A DNA stretch of 64,000 nt from Planoprotostelium fungivorum (Eukaryota > Evosea > Variosea > Cavosteliida > Cavosteliaceae). Under the pieces are notes generated by a model. The model worked only from the letters and a program-made list of their open reading frames with translations. It was not told where the DNA came from and did no database searches. The stretch covers positions 1 through 64,000 of the forward strand of contig MDYQ01000134.1 in the NCBI GenBank assembly GCA_003024175.1, read 5' to 3'. Below, one piece after another: positions 1 to 11,862 of the stretch. How positions within the stretch are numbered: position 1 is the stretch's first letter; every line of letters begins with the position of its first letter. The translations under genes were made by a program, and so were the position numbers.

Positions 1-37
1 CGTTGACCGTTGACCGATCGAAACTGACTCGTTGTAG

Positions 38-822
38 TGGCTGAGAAAGACCAATTGTTTGGGATTCAAGATCTCCGAACTCATCGTGGTGGGCGATTCT
101 GCAGGTGGTAACCTGGCAACGGCCATGTGCTACAAATGCACGACAGAAGGTCAGTTCACATCCCATGATATCATGATTCTTTTTACGACGTCATGACAAA
201 ACTCATGACAACATCGTCTGACGTCATGACAAGATATCATTGCCCCGGACGCACTGGTACTTCATTATCCAGCCTTGGACTTGTCCAACACGCCACACGC
301 TTCACGAGTTCTATTTATGGATGACCCCGTCGTACCATTTCCCGCCGTAACCGTGAGTTTTCTCGGAGTTTTCTGCAGATTCTCAAACGCGTACAGAAGT
401 GCAGAGATGCCTACCTGGGCCCGACGGAGGAGCTGGACAGTGATCTATATTTAGATCCATTCGTCTCGCCATCATTTGGGACGGACAAGATGATTCAGGG
501 ACTCCCAAATTCCGTTCACATTTACGCTGCAGAGTATGACCCCTTAGCTGACGAGGCCATCCATTTTGCGGGTGAGATTTCCCGTCATTTCGAATACACA
601 ACATCGATATTTTGGGAGAGGACGGAGAGACTGACGAAATGGACAGAGAGGCTGATGAATGCGAAGAAGGAAGTGCACTTTGGATGTCATCAGAACATGC
701 CTCATGGCTATCTCACCCTGGCGAGGTACACACCAGATGCCGTCAAGTTGGTGCAAGATCATGGACATATGTTGGCAGAAATTGTACAGTCTCTCAGGAA
801 GAAGGCGCAGACTGCGTCGTGA
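38..822 (+). CDS. HSL-type alpha/beta hydrolase (esterase/lipase), 3' part
   Basis: Serine hydrolase of the hormone-sensitive-lipase family, acting on ester bonds; its substrate cannot be read from sequence. The first visible exon begins at about 38, after an acceptor ending CGTTGTAG. It carries the nucleophile motif GDSAGGN (Ser codon 98-100). Further exons follow introns at about 150-222 and 343-378. The acid residue lies in YDPLADE and the catalytic His in NMPHGYL, so the triad is complete. The oxyanion HGG motif and the N-terminus lie upstream of the window. The stop codon is at 820-822. No signal peptide can be judged. The family assignment is firm; the exact 5' boundary of the first exon is inferred from the splice consensus. 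Confidence 0.8.
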
Positions 823-1350
823 ATATAATCTTGTTCATCTGTCTTCCATCTTCTTTCTCATGTATCACTCCTCTCGCAATTCTGCGTTCAACTGGCAACA
901 CCGACCGAACATGTGACGATCCGGTACGAGGATCTTCTAAAGTGGATGATTCTGTTGCGTAGGAGACCTCTCGAGTGGAGAAAACAGAAGATGATGGCGA
1001 CATGATGCTCGATATCGATCACCAAATTTCTGGACAGATTGGCTGTATAGACCGGTCATACGATTGAGATCGGGGACGATCATAACGTGTAGTGACGGTG
1101 CAGATTCCAGCGGTGTCTTATTGTATGTTAACCTGGGTGAATCAGATGAAATAGAGATCCATGTCCTTGCGGATGCGAAAACCTTCCCAGTAGAACTATT
1201 GTCCATTGCAGTGTTCCGAAGACCAATTGATTGGAACGTCCTAGCGCTCGGGTGGTCAGAATTCGTGACGTTTCGCCCCTCCCCCTTTCTAACTAGGAGA
1301 AATCGCAATCGACCGATCGCGAGTAGAGATAGGATGCGATCTTGGGGATT
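823..1350. other. Spacer between esterase and transposase relic
   Basis: No supported gene. Short reading frames occur on both strands, but none resembles a known family and none has convincing exon structure. The part next to 1350 may be the decayed 3' end of the transposase relic, because that protein family normally continues past the second catalytic Asp to a Glu that I could not find here. Confidence 0.4.
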
Positions 1351-1920
1351 TTATTCGTCTCTTCCAATGAGATCACAGCTGATAATATTCACCAAAGACT
1401 CACTATCGTCACAGCAGCACGCGGCTGCATTGTCTTGAATGAGTACCTGCCCTCTCTTGATGTAATTGGATCGCGCAGCCCGTTGGACAAAGGCAAGGAA
1501 GTCCTCGGCGGTGTTACTGCCCTCACGGTAATCGAAGGTCACGGGCACTGAAGATTTTAACGTAGTCAACAGGGTAATCGAGATGATTTGCCGAGATGCA
1601 TTCAATCGACGAGAATGGCAGGTTTACCACAAGCAGATACCGCCCTCAAGACTAGAATCCCTTCGGCGGATCAGCATTTGTTTGGCTCTATTTGCCTCAC
1701 CGGGGAGAAATGAGCTTCATCTAGAAAGCAGAGGATAGTCGGATCAGGATCTTCAGTGAGGATTGAGCAAACTTGAACAAACGAAGGTCGTTTCCAGGTG
1801 GTTCCATCTCCCAAACATCCTTCTGATGAAATCGACAGATATGTTTCGACTCATGCAAAGAGTGGCCCGTAACGCCTCCAATTTGAAGGCCGGGTACTCG
1901 TTCAAGATACCTTAAAGTTG
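1351..1920 (-). pseudogene. Broken Tc1/mariner-IS630-like transposase
   Basis: Three blocks in different frames on the minus strand, in family order, look like a DDE transposase. The first (about 1900-1800) reads YLERVPGLQIGG...HSLHESKHICR, like the helix-turn-helix tail of IS630/Tc1 enzymes. The second (about 1780-1690) holds FLDEAHF, matching the first catalytic Asp region. The third (1605-1351) holds KRGQVLIQDNAAA, matching the second catalytic Asp. Frame changes and stop codons separate the blocks, and the third catalytic acidic residue is not recognisable. It is therefore a dead DNA transposon copy. Terminal inverted repeats were not found. Family placement rests on motif resemblance only. 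Confidence 0.5.
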
Positions 1921-2750
1921 TTTGGTGGCACAGAGGAAGGAATGTGCATCACTGTACCAAGCCCTCATTAGGACAGATGAGATCACGAAGACGTGCCATC
2001 TCATTTGCTCTGTTTCCCTCTCAGTCCTTATATGTGAGATAATTCTTCTCCTTATCTTGCAAGATGGCCCCGTTTCTTCTTACTCTTCACTCACCAACCG
2101 CAGGAACATCTTGGTTGTTACTGCAATTGAATCCTCCGCATCTTCTCTCAAGGACAAATCATTTGGCAGAAACCACAGCAAACACCAGATGAACAAAAAC
2201 AAAGAGGTAAACCATCTTATACATCAATTCATCTAACCAATGATAGGATTCCCACCCCATAACTCACTGCTCTTTGGCTCAAAGTGGACAGTCTACAAGT
2301 CCCTTGTCCCTGGAACCCAGCCTCAACCAATGCTGGAGCATGTGATGAACCTCCAGGCCATCATGGAGCTTCTTGGGGACAAGAAGATGACCCTCCACAT
2401 GTATTAATAGATCACATTTGTGGTGATTTGTCACCACACAAAATTTGTAGATTCTTCTGTGTCTATTTTTCTACAAGATTTCTGAATGCACATGTTTCTT
2501 TTGCATTGTTCACGCCAAAATGTATACTTAATGTTGAGTGTGAGGAACAAGTGTTTGCTAACAGACACCATGAGGGAAAGAGCAATGAATTGATACCTCA
2601 TTTCTGGAGGCTGCTCAGGAGCTGACAATAGAAGAAGTATGTGGTTATGATGTCTACATTTCAAAGACACTGCTATTATGTATGGATATACACAACAAGC
2701 CTTGGAATTTGCTAAATAGTAGCGTAATATGGACTTTTCTCAAGTTGGGC

Positions 2751-2851
2751 ATTGTTTTTGTGACCCGTGTGACATACCATTGGAATCAGCGCATCTCAGA
2801 GAGTCAGCATCAGGTCAGAAGGTATGACGTGCGTTAAAAAATTTAACGCAC
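2751..2851. repeat. Repeat unit A with hairpin
   Basis: The unit holds ACCATTGGAATCAGCGCA at 2776-2793, then a GAGTCAG...CAGGTCAGAA tract, then a perfect inverted repeat at 2829-2851 with 10-bp arms GTGCGTTAAA and a 3-nt loop. The same elements recur in unit B. No coding function is evident. It looks like a piece of a mobile or satellite-like repeat. Confidence 0.7.
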
Positions 2852-3147
2852 ATGGGCACTTATCACAACTTGGGGAGGGCGCCAGGTCATTGATGACACT
2901 TCACCCAGGTACAAAAACACATGGGCTACCCAAAAATGGTTTCAGATTTTTCTTCCGGACTGTCATAACAGAGAAAAGTGACAATGTACGCCTGAAAAAT
3001 AGCGTAGGTGAGAATCTCCGGGATCATATCTCATTTATGGAGGGTGCCAGGTCAGTTTCCTCATTTCCATGGGTAGATGTACACAAGAACTACAAGGAAA
3101 TGTAGACTAAACCACCGTCCAACCGTTACCATCAGATAAAGGCCCGC

Positions 3148-3250
3148 GTGCGTTGAATTTTTTAACGCACATAACCATATGCATCATTTTTGTGAACTAG
3201 CACATATACCATTGGAATCAGCGCAGTTTACTGAGTCAGAAACAGGTCAG
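3148..3250. repeat. Repeat unit B with hairpin
   Basis: This second copy of the elements in unit A has a changed order. The hairpin comes first (3148-3170, arms GTGCGTTGAA and TTTAACGCAC, with one mismatch), followed by ACCATTGGAATCAGCGCA at 3208-3225 and then GAGTCAG...CAGGTCAGAA. Between the units, GAGGGCGCCAGGTCA (about 2875) and GAGGGTGCCAGGTCA (about 3040) are a further degenerate repeat. Confidence 0.65.
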
Positions 3251-3808
3251 AAAAGTAGTGGTTTCTCGCCCAGAGGCCATTTCAGGCTTCACGGCTCTAT
3301 CCCAGTTGTGCATCTGTAAGGAAAACAATTTCCTTTTATCCTCATGTCTGTGTCATGCAAGAGGCTAGGAGCTGAGGAGGCCCTTCCCCACAGTAGTTTT
3401 ACTACTAGATGGACTTAACTGATCAATTATTTTGTTATAATCAACAAATCATCCCCCATCAATCTTTTTTATACTTGGACAGCATTCCAGTTCCCAGGCT
3501 CTTTGATATTTGGTCACTCACATCAAGCAAAAAATTTGTGAATGAGAAATAAAGAAACAATAAGGGGCAGGAAGGTTCAGTAGTTATCATTGTCCATTTC
3601 CACAAACCATAAAAGAGTTGGCCATCTCAAGCTCTCACAGACACAAAAGGTGATCATCACAGTTGCATCATCTGTGTGAGATACACTGATGGTTTATGTC
3701 ATTCTCTTCCTCAGCAATTCAATCTCCAAGTGAATCTCTGTTGCTTCTTCCACAATCAATCTTTCTTGCCTCCTCACTTCATTCAACTGCACCTCATCAC
3801 TCCTTCTC

Positions 3809-5498
3809 TCACACCTTCCTCCTCACCTTTCTCTCCTGAATCTTCCTCATGCACATGGTGTGCATCTCTTCTAAGACACACAATTGTTCCATGCTCATGG
3901 TGTCTAAATCAATGTTTAACATGTTGTTAGCAGTGATACCCAGGGGCTCTGCTTGTTCGTGTAACCTCCACACCAATTCGTCCAAGGTGACTGATGATGA
4001 GATAGAAGGTGAGGCCATTGATGTCTGTGTGACAATTGATTGAGGTGTGGCAAGTGGGCAACTCCAAGCATTCATTTGCGCCGCATGGGGTGGTGAGGGG
4101 GCGGTTTGGCTCGTTGTAGTTGGAATTCCAGCAGATTTCTCTGCACCAATTGTGGACGAGATAGGTCGCGTGGTAGGTGATGTCTTCTTTGAAATTTCCA
4201 CAATGTCCCTCTTGACTGTCTTGTGTGAGAGAGGAATTGAAGAGTACGAACCGTTGGGGTTCTTCTTCGTGGTCAATCGAGTTGCGGGAGTGATCCGATC
4301 TTCTTTATTGGTGGTGGAATGCATCGATGATTGTGTGACTGGTTTCTCCTCTGACTCCTCTTGCCTCTGTTCTTTCTTTTCTTCGATCACTTTCTTCTCT
4401 TCTATCCTCTTCTCTTCCCCTACAGCTACATCTACCAAAAATAAATATCTGTGCATCATGATGATTTCTCGTTTCGAAATATATCTACCTCTCTTCGGTT
4501 CTACTTTGCTCAACTTCTTCTTGTTGTTTGGCTTCGTCTTCTTCTCTTGGAACTCTCCCTTGACGCTCTTCAGCAATAACTTCCTCTCTCTCTCCATGCG
4601 TTCTTGAATAACGTCCTTGCACTTCTGCTCCCCTTCACTCATCGCTCTCCACATCGTTCTCACCCCACTCTGACACATCTGGCCGGCTTGTCTTCCCTTG
4701 TTGTCTTTTATGAAAACGTCTGCACCACCATCGAGTAATAATTTGACTACGTGAGGATGATCTGCACACGTCGATCACCCACAGAGAATGATAAACAAAA
4801 AACTGGCTCTCACCTTGCTTCGTGGCACACAATAGTGGACTCATTCCTGCTTGGCTTCTGTGATTCACGTTGGCTCCCGATTTCAGCAGTTCTTCTGCAC
4901 ACTACAGATGCCGATGAGATGTCGTTCAGATCGTGAAGAAGGTCACCTCGAGAGAGCCAGACATGCAGGCGTACATGAGTGGAGTGTCGCCTTGTTTGTT
5001 CATCTGGTCAACCAGGTTGATGTGAATGTCTAACAGCATCTTCACCACTGGATGATGTCACGATCGTGTGAAGGTGGATGATCTCATCACCTGGAACGTT
5101 ACCGGTCAGGGCGGCGTACATGAGAACAGTGTTTCCGTTGTCGGTTCTGATGTCATTAGCATGAAGGTGGTGTTGGTGATGATCACCTCGCATCAATCTT
5201 GGATCCCTTTCTGAGGAGAGTGGAGAAGACCAGCGGATCTGGATTATAACACGCGATCATCAGAGCTGATGATTGCATCAGACAATAGAACCAGGGGACA
5301 CTCACGTGTGAGAGATCTCAATCGATGCTCGACTCTACCAGCGTCTTCTTCGATCATCTTTTCTAATTCCTCCTTCGTTCCCTGAATCATCAATGAGTAA
5401 AAATGAGAACAAGATGATCAAACCTCTTCAAGAACTGCCTGAAACTGTTCCTCCCATGGGTCTAACGTCACCTGACCTGGCTGCTGTGATGCATCCAT
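3809..5498 (-). CDS. Ankyrin-repeat protein with basic coiled-coil tail
   Basis: Five to six exons. The start ATG at 5498 opens MDASQQPGQVTLDPWEEQFQ. Introns are near 5421-5378, 5323-5284 and 5209-5170, with more between 5108 and 4760. The N-terminal half has ankyrin repeats (NGNTVLMYAALTGN, QGDTPLMYACMSGS, AGMSPLLCATKQG, HPHVVKLLLDGGAD). The long last exon (to 3809) encodes a Lys/Glu-rich helical segment followed by a Ser/Thr/Pro-rich stretch and a short helical C-terminus ending RKIQERKVRRKV. Ankyrin repeats mediate protein binding; no enzymatic domain is visible. It is divergent from the rhodopsin-like gene, with 115 bp between start codons. Exon borders in the middle are approximate. Confidence 0.75.
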
Positions 5499-5613
5499 CC
5501 CGCCTTGTAGATGATTAGATCCGGTTCACAGAAAGTGATGTAATTTCCAGCCACAACGCAACAAACGCCACACGCAAACATCGGCGAGGTCGTCATAAAC
5601 AAAAACTCTTCAG

Positions 5614-6475
5614 ATGGTCTTCAGACAGCATAACAACCTCACCGAGGTGGGAGATCACTTCCTCTGGGGAGGCATCGCAACCATGGCTTGCTTCTCTCTC
5701 ATCTTCTTCCTCCAATCTGCAAGAGCAACGCATGCGCTCGTCAGGGGCTATGCCTTGAAGCATGCCATCGCTTGCGTCATCGCCGCCCTCTCCTACTTCC
5801 TTATGAGTCACCAAGTGGGTATGTTCAGAAAGGACACCGGCAGGGCTTGGTTCTATCTGAGGTGAGTTCAGATCGTCTAAACCGATCTATTTTGAAAATG
5901 GACGCTGATATTCTCTAGATATCTCGAGTACGCCATCACCACCCCACTTCTCATGTACGACTTTGCCAATCTATCTCAGGCAGGTACTTTCACCTCCGGC
6001 CTCGTTCTTCTCTTGACAGAAGGTATCGTCCTCGCCACCTTCTACGCCGGATCTCTCCAAGACAGAACTTTCATGTGGAGGTACATCCTCTCCCATCCAT
6101 TTCCATTAACATCTGACATCGACTCAGAATCTTCGCCGGCATCTGTTTCGCAGGTGTCTTCCTGGCCTACCTCATCCTCGTCGAGTGTCGTCCAGCCAAC
6201 AAGGCTTGGACTGGTCTCACCAATGCCAAGGGTGTCCTCTTCATTGCCATGTTCATCGTCTACGCTCTCGGTTGGGGACTCTCTGAGGGAGGACAACTCA
6301 TTCCCGTCGACTTCACTCACTTGTGGTGAGTTGGACAGGATGCATTATATGGACGTCAACTGATGATGTAAACAGGTTTGTCATCGCAGATAACATCGCC
6401 AGATGTTTCTTGGGTGCCCTCTTCATCTGGATCACTCACAATGTCATGCAGGAGATTGATACAAAGGGAAAGTGA
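5614..6475 (+). CDS. Microbial-rhodopsin-like seven-helix protein lacking the retinal lysine
   Basis: Four exons (5614-5861, 5919-6080, 6128-6325, 6376-6475) give 235 residues, the usual size for a type-1 rhodopsin, with about seven hydrophobic helices. Helix C reads RYLEYAITTPLLMYD, aligning with the bacteriorhodopsin segment from Arg82 to Asp96. Glu (codon 5926-5928) replaces Asp85, while Thr89 and Asp96 are kept. Helix G reads IADNIARCFLG. The counter-ion Asp212 is kept, but the position of Lys216, which binds retinal, is Arg (AGA, 6401-6403). A protein without this lysine cannot form the normal Schiff base. Opsin-like proteins without the lysine are known in fungi and have suggested non-photochemical roles. 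The frame is open and the splice sites are regular, so this is a gene and not a relic. Its function is unknown. Confidence 0.85.
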
Positions 6476-6675
6476 AAGGCAAATGACGCGACGTGCTCGA
6501 TGTAATGAATCCGTGATGATCGAGTGAAAAGACTTTTTTGTCCGTTATTTATCCTTTTCATACATCTGTTCAATGGATACCATCGTCTCACACTTCTTGA
6601 CTGTGACGAATGAAATCATACTCCCTCTTCTTTCGTTGTTCCTCCTCTTCGCTCATCTTGTCACCATCAGAGATG

Positions 6676-8588
6676 TCACCCCGATGATCTCAACACCACC
6701 TCAAGTGGCTTCTTCTCTTCCTCCATCTCGATCTCTGTCACGCTCTTGGCCGGTGCATCGATTCGATCAGATTCCTCTTTCGATATGAAGTGTGCGATCG
6801 TGCCACAGATGACGTACAGAGAAGCCAAGAAGGTGAAGATGATGATCGGCTGACCGATCACGACCGAGAAGGAAAATATGGCACCCGATATCTGTCTACA
6901 TTTCAGACTCTTCCATTTGATACACAGCATCACTCACAACTGGCCCCAGAGCACGAAGAAACGAAGACACACTCTGAGCGGTACCGATGACGAGACCTGC
7001 AGACCTTGAGACTCCCACACCGTGTCGACACCCCACCTTGTCGACGAGGATCGCTGACGTTGCTGATCATGGATGACACCAGAGGCAGTCCAGTCATGAA
7101 ACCGATGGCGTTGAGAGTGACGGTGAGCGTGAGGTAGCCCCACGTCAACACGTCAGAGACTGTTCGAACACCTGTCTACGTCAATCTACTAGCTACCATG
7201 GGGATTTCTCACCCAGGGAAGAGTAGAAGATACCGTTGAAGGGGAAGAGGAGGGAAGAGATGACGAAGAGGGTGGAAGACATGATGTAAGCTCTCTTCGA
7301 TCCCATTGTCTTGATGACTTTGGAGAAGAAGAAGACTTGAAAGAGGATGGCAGCCGTTCCAAAGAGACTGAAAGCGATACCACATTGAAAAGTAGAGAAA
7401 CCTAGCCCCTTGTTATCCATCTACAACGCATCAGGCTACAGATGATCGTGATATGATCACAGAGAGAGACCAATAGAGGGGAAGGATAGTCAGAATGGCT
7501 CCGTTCGCGAACGAGTTGATGCTGTACGTCACGTTGAGACGTCTCAAGAGTGGATCGTTCCAGATGGTAATCACACCCTCCCTCATCTATCTACCCGTCA
7601 GCTGTCATCTACAACGAGCCAGTGCATCACCCCGCCCTTGGACTTTTTCCCCGAAGATTCTTCGCTAGAGGAGCAGAACGGTCTGGCTCGCTTGTTCGTT
7701 TCGGGAAGAAAGAAAGCGGCCGCGACGAAGGCGATCAATAGAATGGAAGATCCAATGATACAAGGTAAGATGTAAGCTGTCTTCGTCAACACAGGAGACA
7801 CCACGCTGAACTCACGGTTGTTGGATAGATATGGAATATCTGGGTTGGTCGTGAGAATGATACCAGAGGTGAGGCCAGTCAGGGCGCTGTTCATTTTCAG
7901 TGAGAGCTCGGAATGTCATCGTTCACCCGCAAACAGCACGGGCACTGGACACGGTCGCACCGTGGTAACCGTAGCCGGCCGCTCTGTATTGTGGCTTCTT
8001 CTCAGTAGCATCAGCGATGACTGCCTTCGTCACAGCCGTGCTCGAGTTGGTCAATCCTGTTGTTGGATGAGCATCCTGCGACGTGCGATGACGATCACCT
8101 CCCAAGATGCGAACGGCTACGGCAAAGTATAAGGTCGTTGATAGACCGAAGAGGAGTGTGCAGATGAAACTGAAGAAGGTACCGAATAATAAGACGGGTC
8201 TTCTTCCATGTTCATCGCTGATGTGCCTGTGACGAATGTTAATAACGATTCCAGTGACAGATTAATTCACCCCAGAAAAGAAGAAGAGAGGAAGAGCTGG
8301 TGAGATCATCAGCAGGTGCGATGATGATCAAGTGCAATAAGAAGGTCTCACCGCAAATGAATAGGATCCATTGATGACACCAGCAGCTATGCCAATGACG
8401 TTCTCACCGAGTCCAAATCGCTCTCGACACATCTCCGGAACGAATGGAAGGGCGATGGCCAAGGCGATGCTGTCACCGAGGGCTAATAGATAAGCCATCA
8501 TCAGTTGAACGCGAGGAAAACCTGGTGGATGATTGAATGCTATGTGATGACAGGAAAATGAAGACGGATCACCGTCATCTTCTTCCAT
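6676..8588 (-). CDS. Major facilitator superfamily transporter (DHA1 / ZIFL-like)
   Basis: This multi-exon gene encodes about 12 membrane segments. The likely start is ATG 8588 (MEEDDG), joined by an intron to FPRVQLMMAYLLALGDSIAL. Later exons carry AIALPFVPEMCRERFGLG, PDIPYLSNN...LPCIIGSSILLIAFVAAAFFLPETN, KGLGFSTFQCGIAFSLFG and a last pair of helices. The C-terminal tail is acidic and ends LEVVLRSSG. The N-terminal pattern and the central PETN-type segment fit the DHA1 subfamily close to plant ZIFL and fungal drug:proton antiporters; the substrate is unknown. Two introns (near 7420 and 7608) carry the CGTTGTAG motif, one as the acceptor. The gene is convergent with the rhodopsin-like gene. 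Several middle exon edges are approximate. Confidence 0.75.
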
Positions 8589-8866
8589 CTTCTCTGTGTG
8601 GCGCAAGGATGGCCCGGCAGTGATGACTTGAATGACCTTCGCTGCATACACTCTCAGACGATGATCGATCACACGAACACACCCTCTCCATCATCCGTCG
8701 GCTCTTCAGAATCGAGTTTCGCATACTTGGATGCCATCACCGATCGTGCTGCTCTTTATCCTCCGATCACATCTCATCTTGATCGGGGTGGATTCGGTTC
8801 CGAAATTTCGGACGACGTCACTGCTCGGAGAAAAACAGAAGACAATAAATCTCCGCCATCACACAA

Positions 8867-10927
8867 CTACCAATACTTCATTGCACCTCTAAAGATGTCG
8901 GCAACGTCTTCTTCAGACACCACGAAGGGTGCGTTGTCGATCGCCCTCTTCTGTCTATAAGCTCCAGAGACCAATTTTGGAATGTCTTCTTCTGAGAAAC
9001 CGACAGCTGAGAGGCCGTTGGGAATCCTGGAACCTCTCATGAGGCGGATCAGTTCTCCCGCCAGAATTTCTCCGGAATCTTCCAGTTGGTCCGCCTTGAC
9101 GTCCACTCCCAGGGCTCTGGCGGCTGAGAAAGGTCATCTACAACGCTCGATCGAGATCATGATCGTGAAGACGGTATTCATGTTGATGGTGACGAGATCA
9201 CGATGCATCATGCGATCACAAGATGATCGATGTCTGATGAAGAGGTCTCACTGTCTGCATGACGATCAAAAGAAAGAGGTGCAGTCATTCTGGCGACGCT
9301 GGGTGCGTGCAATATGACCGACATGCCGTGGGGAATGATCGGCTTCGACGTGTACCCCTCCACCTCGTGATCTCTCACCATACCCGAAACTGCGTACGAT
9401 AATCCGTGCTAAAATCACGTCAATCTACAACTCGCAAGGTTCTCCCTCACGGGTAAGTGGACTCCAGCGTTTCCCATGCAACTTCCCGCCAAAAGAGAAG
9501 CGAATAACATCTTCTCTCTCGCCTCTGCATCTGAAGGATCGTTCACAGCTCTCAAGAAGAATTTTCCCGCTACACGTAACGCCTCGAGGCACCCGAAGTC
9601 GCTGTAGATGATCAATAAAATAGAATAAAATGTGAATATAGCTGTTTCACCTGTAAGGGTTGCTACCCTGGTGAAGTGGTCTCTTGTTGGGGTGAACTGG
9701 CATGGGCTTCGTGGTGTACGATCTAGCCGTGTACGATTCTACCCAGCGTGAATTTCGATGAAAATTCGATGACTCACCGATGGCATGGCTGATGACGTCA
9801 AATCCAGAACAAGCGACGACCATGGGGGGTAAGCTCTCCATGGCAACCGGATCGATCAGGGCGAGATTTGGAATGAGTAATCTAAAATTTCGGTCAGTTC
9901 TCTGTCAATTCTCCTCGTACGCACTTGTTGGCAATACCGGTCTTCGTGTGGGTCGATCGTTGATCCTATGGGTGAGTCAGTGGAAAATCGACGGAAAATC
10001 GGTGGAAAACTCACAAAAATGGAGATACCAGTCAGTTCGCTTCCAGTACCGCAGGTGGTGGGTATGGCGATGTGGGGCTTTAGAGGGCCCGGGGGAGCGA
10101 TACCCTTTCCCACTGGTGCGTTCACGTAGTCGTAGAAATCGGCTGGGTGAGTGGCGTACAGGTTGGCAGCCTTGCAAGTGTCCTGTCTTTGTCAGTCTAC
10201 AACGAGGTAGGTGGAGGTGCACCATGACCGAGCCACCACCGACCGAGATGAAACCGTCGAAGTCGTGGGACGATGCGAACTTGGCTGCGTGTTGGAAGGA
10301 GGCATCGGTGGGCTCCACGCTGACTGTCGTTCATCAGACGCCACGATCCCATTGGAGATGGCCGATGTAGAGATGAGATGACCGATGTAGAGATGACCTC
10401 ACCTTCGTCGAAGACGGTGTACTGGATACCGGCCTTCTTGAGAGAATTCTCGGCGTCGATGAAGATGGGTAATCTTCTCACATTGACGTCTGAGATGATT
10501 CAGTCGGGGGATGGTGGCTTCGTGTCACCTGTGAAGAGGGCGACCTTCTTCATCTTTAGATTCTTAGCCTCTTCGCCCAACTCTCTTTCGACGACGCTTC
10601 TTCCAAATTTGAAAGTGGCAGCGTTCGATACGAAGACGTATTCACCTATTCTCACGTATCAGGTGGGGGTGATGATATCTTCATTTCACCATTTCCTGTT
10701 TCGGGTTGCGTGTGACGTGGTTTGTACTTGACTTCGGACTTCTTCAAGACGATGGGCTTCGATGCCGGACGGTCTGCGAGCAACTTACTGTGTAAAGCAC
10801 AGCAGAAGAGGGTTCTATGCGAGGATATCTTGGGTACGTTGCGAGAGAGAGAGAACGATTTCACGTTGGTATGACGGATGGCTTTGGACAGCATCATGTT
10901 TCGGTCGAGGGATGTGAAGGAATTCAT
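8867..10927 (-). CDS. ADHFE1: Hydroxyacid-oxoacid transhydrogenase (iron-type ADH), mitochondrial
   Basis: This family converts 4-hydroxybutyrate plus 2-oxoglutarate to succinic semialdehyde plus D-2-hydroxyglutarate in mitochondria. The start at 10927 gives an Arg/Ser-rich, acid-poor N-terminus ([20 protein letters not shown]) fitting a targeting peptide. Exons then encode [14 protein letters not shown], the nucleotide-binding [40 protein letters not shown] and the metal site DVISHAIESYTA, which is split by an intron. Later come NAGVHLPHALSYAVSG and the C-terminal [13 protein letters not shown], ending in KYW. Four introns carry the CTACAAC/GTTGTAG motif (near 9128, 9424 and 10195, plus a weaker copy). 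The catalytic and metal motifs are intact. Confidence 0.85.
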
Positions 10928-11862
10928 TTTTCCGGTTGTTCCGTTCTACAGATTACAATGACCAACCGCACATCTGCACGATTTATGACCCATCTCGAGC
11001 GCAACGATCGTCAGCCACATCGAACTAGCTTTCATATCGTATGATCTCTCTGAACAAACACGCACCACATATGCTCTGTGGAATCATCAGCAACTTGCCC
11101 ACATCCATTGTAAACTTGAATGTCTGATCGATCTCTATTCGTCAGTGAGCTGAGACGCGTCAGTCCCAGCGAGGATGGGCTCGGAAGCCTCCGTTGTATT
11201 CTGACACCACTGCAACGTCGAAGATATTCTGCTTTCAGCGAATATCCGTCTCCCCTGACCAGCAACACATCGTTCGGGCCTGTGCTGGTCGTCTAAGCGT
11301 GGCCTTCGAAGACCTCAGTCATCAATCACACTCCCTGCACGCTGACAGATACTGGAAATCTGACCACCAACTTCCCGCATAACCGTTGTGCTTTTCACAG
11401 ACAGGCCAGCTCTTCTCCTCTTCCTCCTAAACCACTTCACAACTTTATAGACCATCACCTATCTTGGGCAGGTGCGGCGGCTTTATAGATTGAAAATACC
11501 AAAAGGCGGGAAAAAAAGGGGACAAGAAAGCAGAATAAACAACCCGCACACAGACCGGCTGTCAACCCCCAATCGGATCAACAGCCAACCGCAGCACCTC
11601 TAAATTCGATCTTTGTGTGGCTTTACACACCTCCGGCACATTTATCAGTCAGAGAGGTGTGTCTGGGAGAACATTTCCATTCTCCACATTGAGCGCTACC
11701 GTATCGTCTCTCATAGACTTCCGGAGCGTCGCGACGACTCCTCTCGAGATAGAATCATCCTTTCTCAGTTTCCTCCTAATGTTGGAGATCCATATCATAT
11801 GAAGAAATATTCTTCGGAAAGAAAGACTAAACCCATTCACAGAGTAAAAAGAACGAGCCAAG
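10928..11862. other. Shared upstream region of transhydrogenase and Arf genes
   Basis: Divergent promoter region of about 0.9 kb, long for this window. No convincing gene was found. A minus-strand frame at 11032-11268 lacks family resemblance. It presumably holds both promoters and 5' leaders, but I see no recognisable element. Confidence 0.4.

Larger units (their letters stand above)
1921..3808. other. Gene-poor, repeat-bearing island
   Basis: About 1.9 kb without a convincing host gene. It looks richer in A+T than the flanking genes and contains duplicated blocks and two hairpins, listed separately. Open frames at 1922-2236, 2284-2625 and 2824-3105 resemble nothing I know. A short stretch at about 2278-2410 could encode a small exon (KWTVYKSLVPGTQPQ), but stops follow at once. 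Together with the neighbouring transposase relic this suggests an old insertion site of mobile DNA. The 3' untranslated part of the ankyrin gene may lie in the last hundred bases. Confidence 0.5.

Noticed and set aside
4047-4607. Plus-strand hydrophobic frame of 186 codons
   Set aside because: Antisense of the long last exon of the ankyrin gene, whose minus-strand frame joins well to the ankyrin exons.
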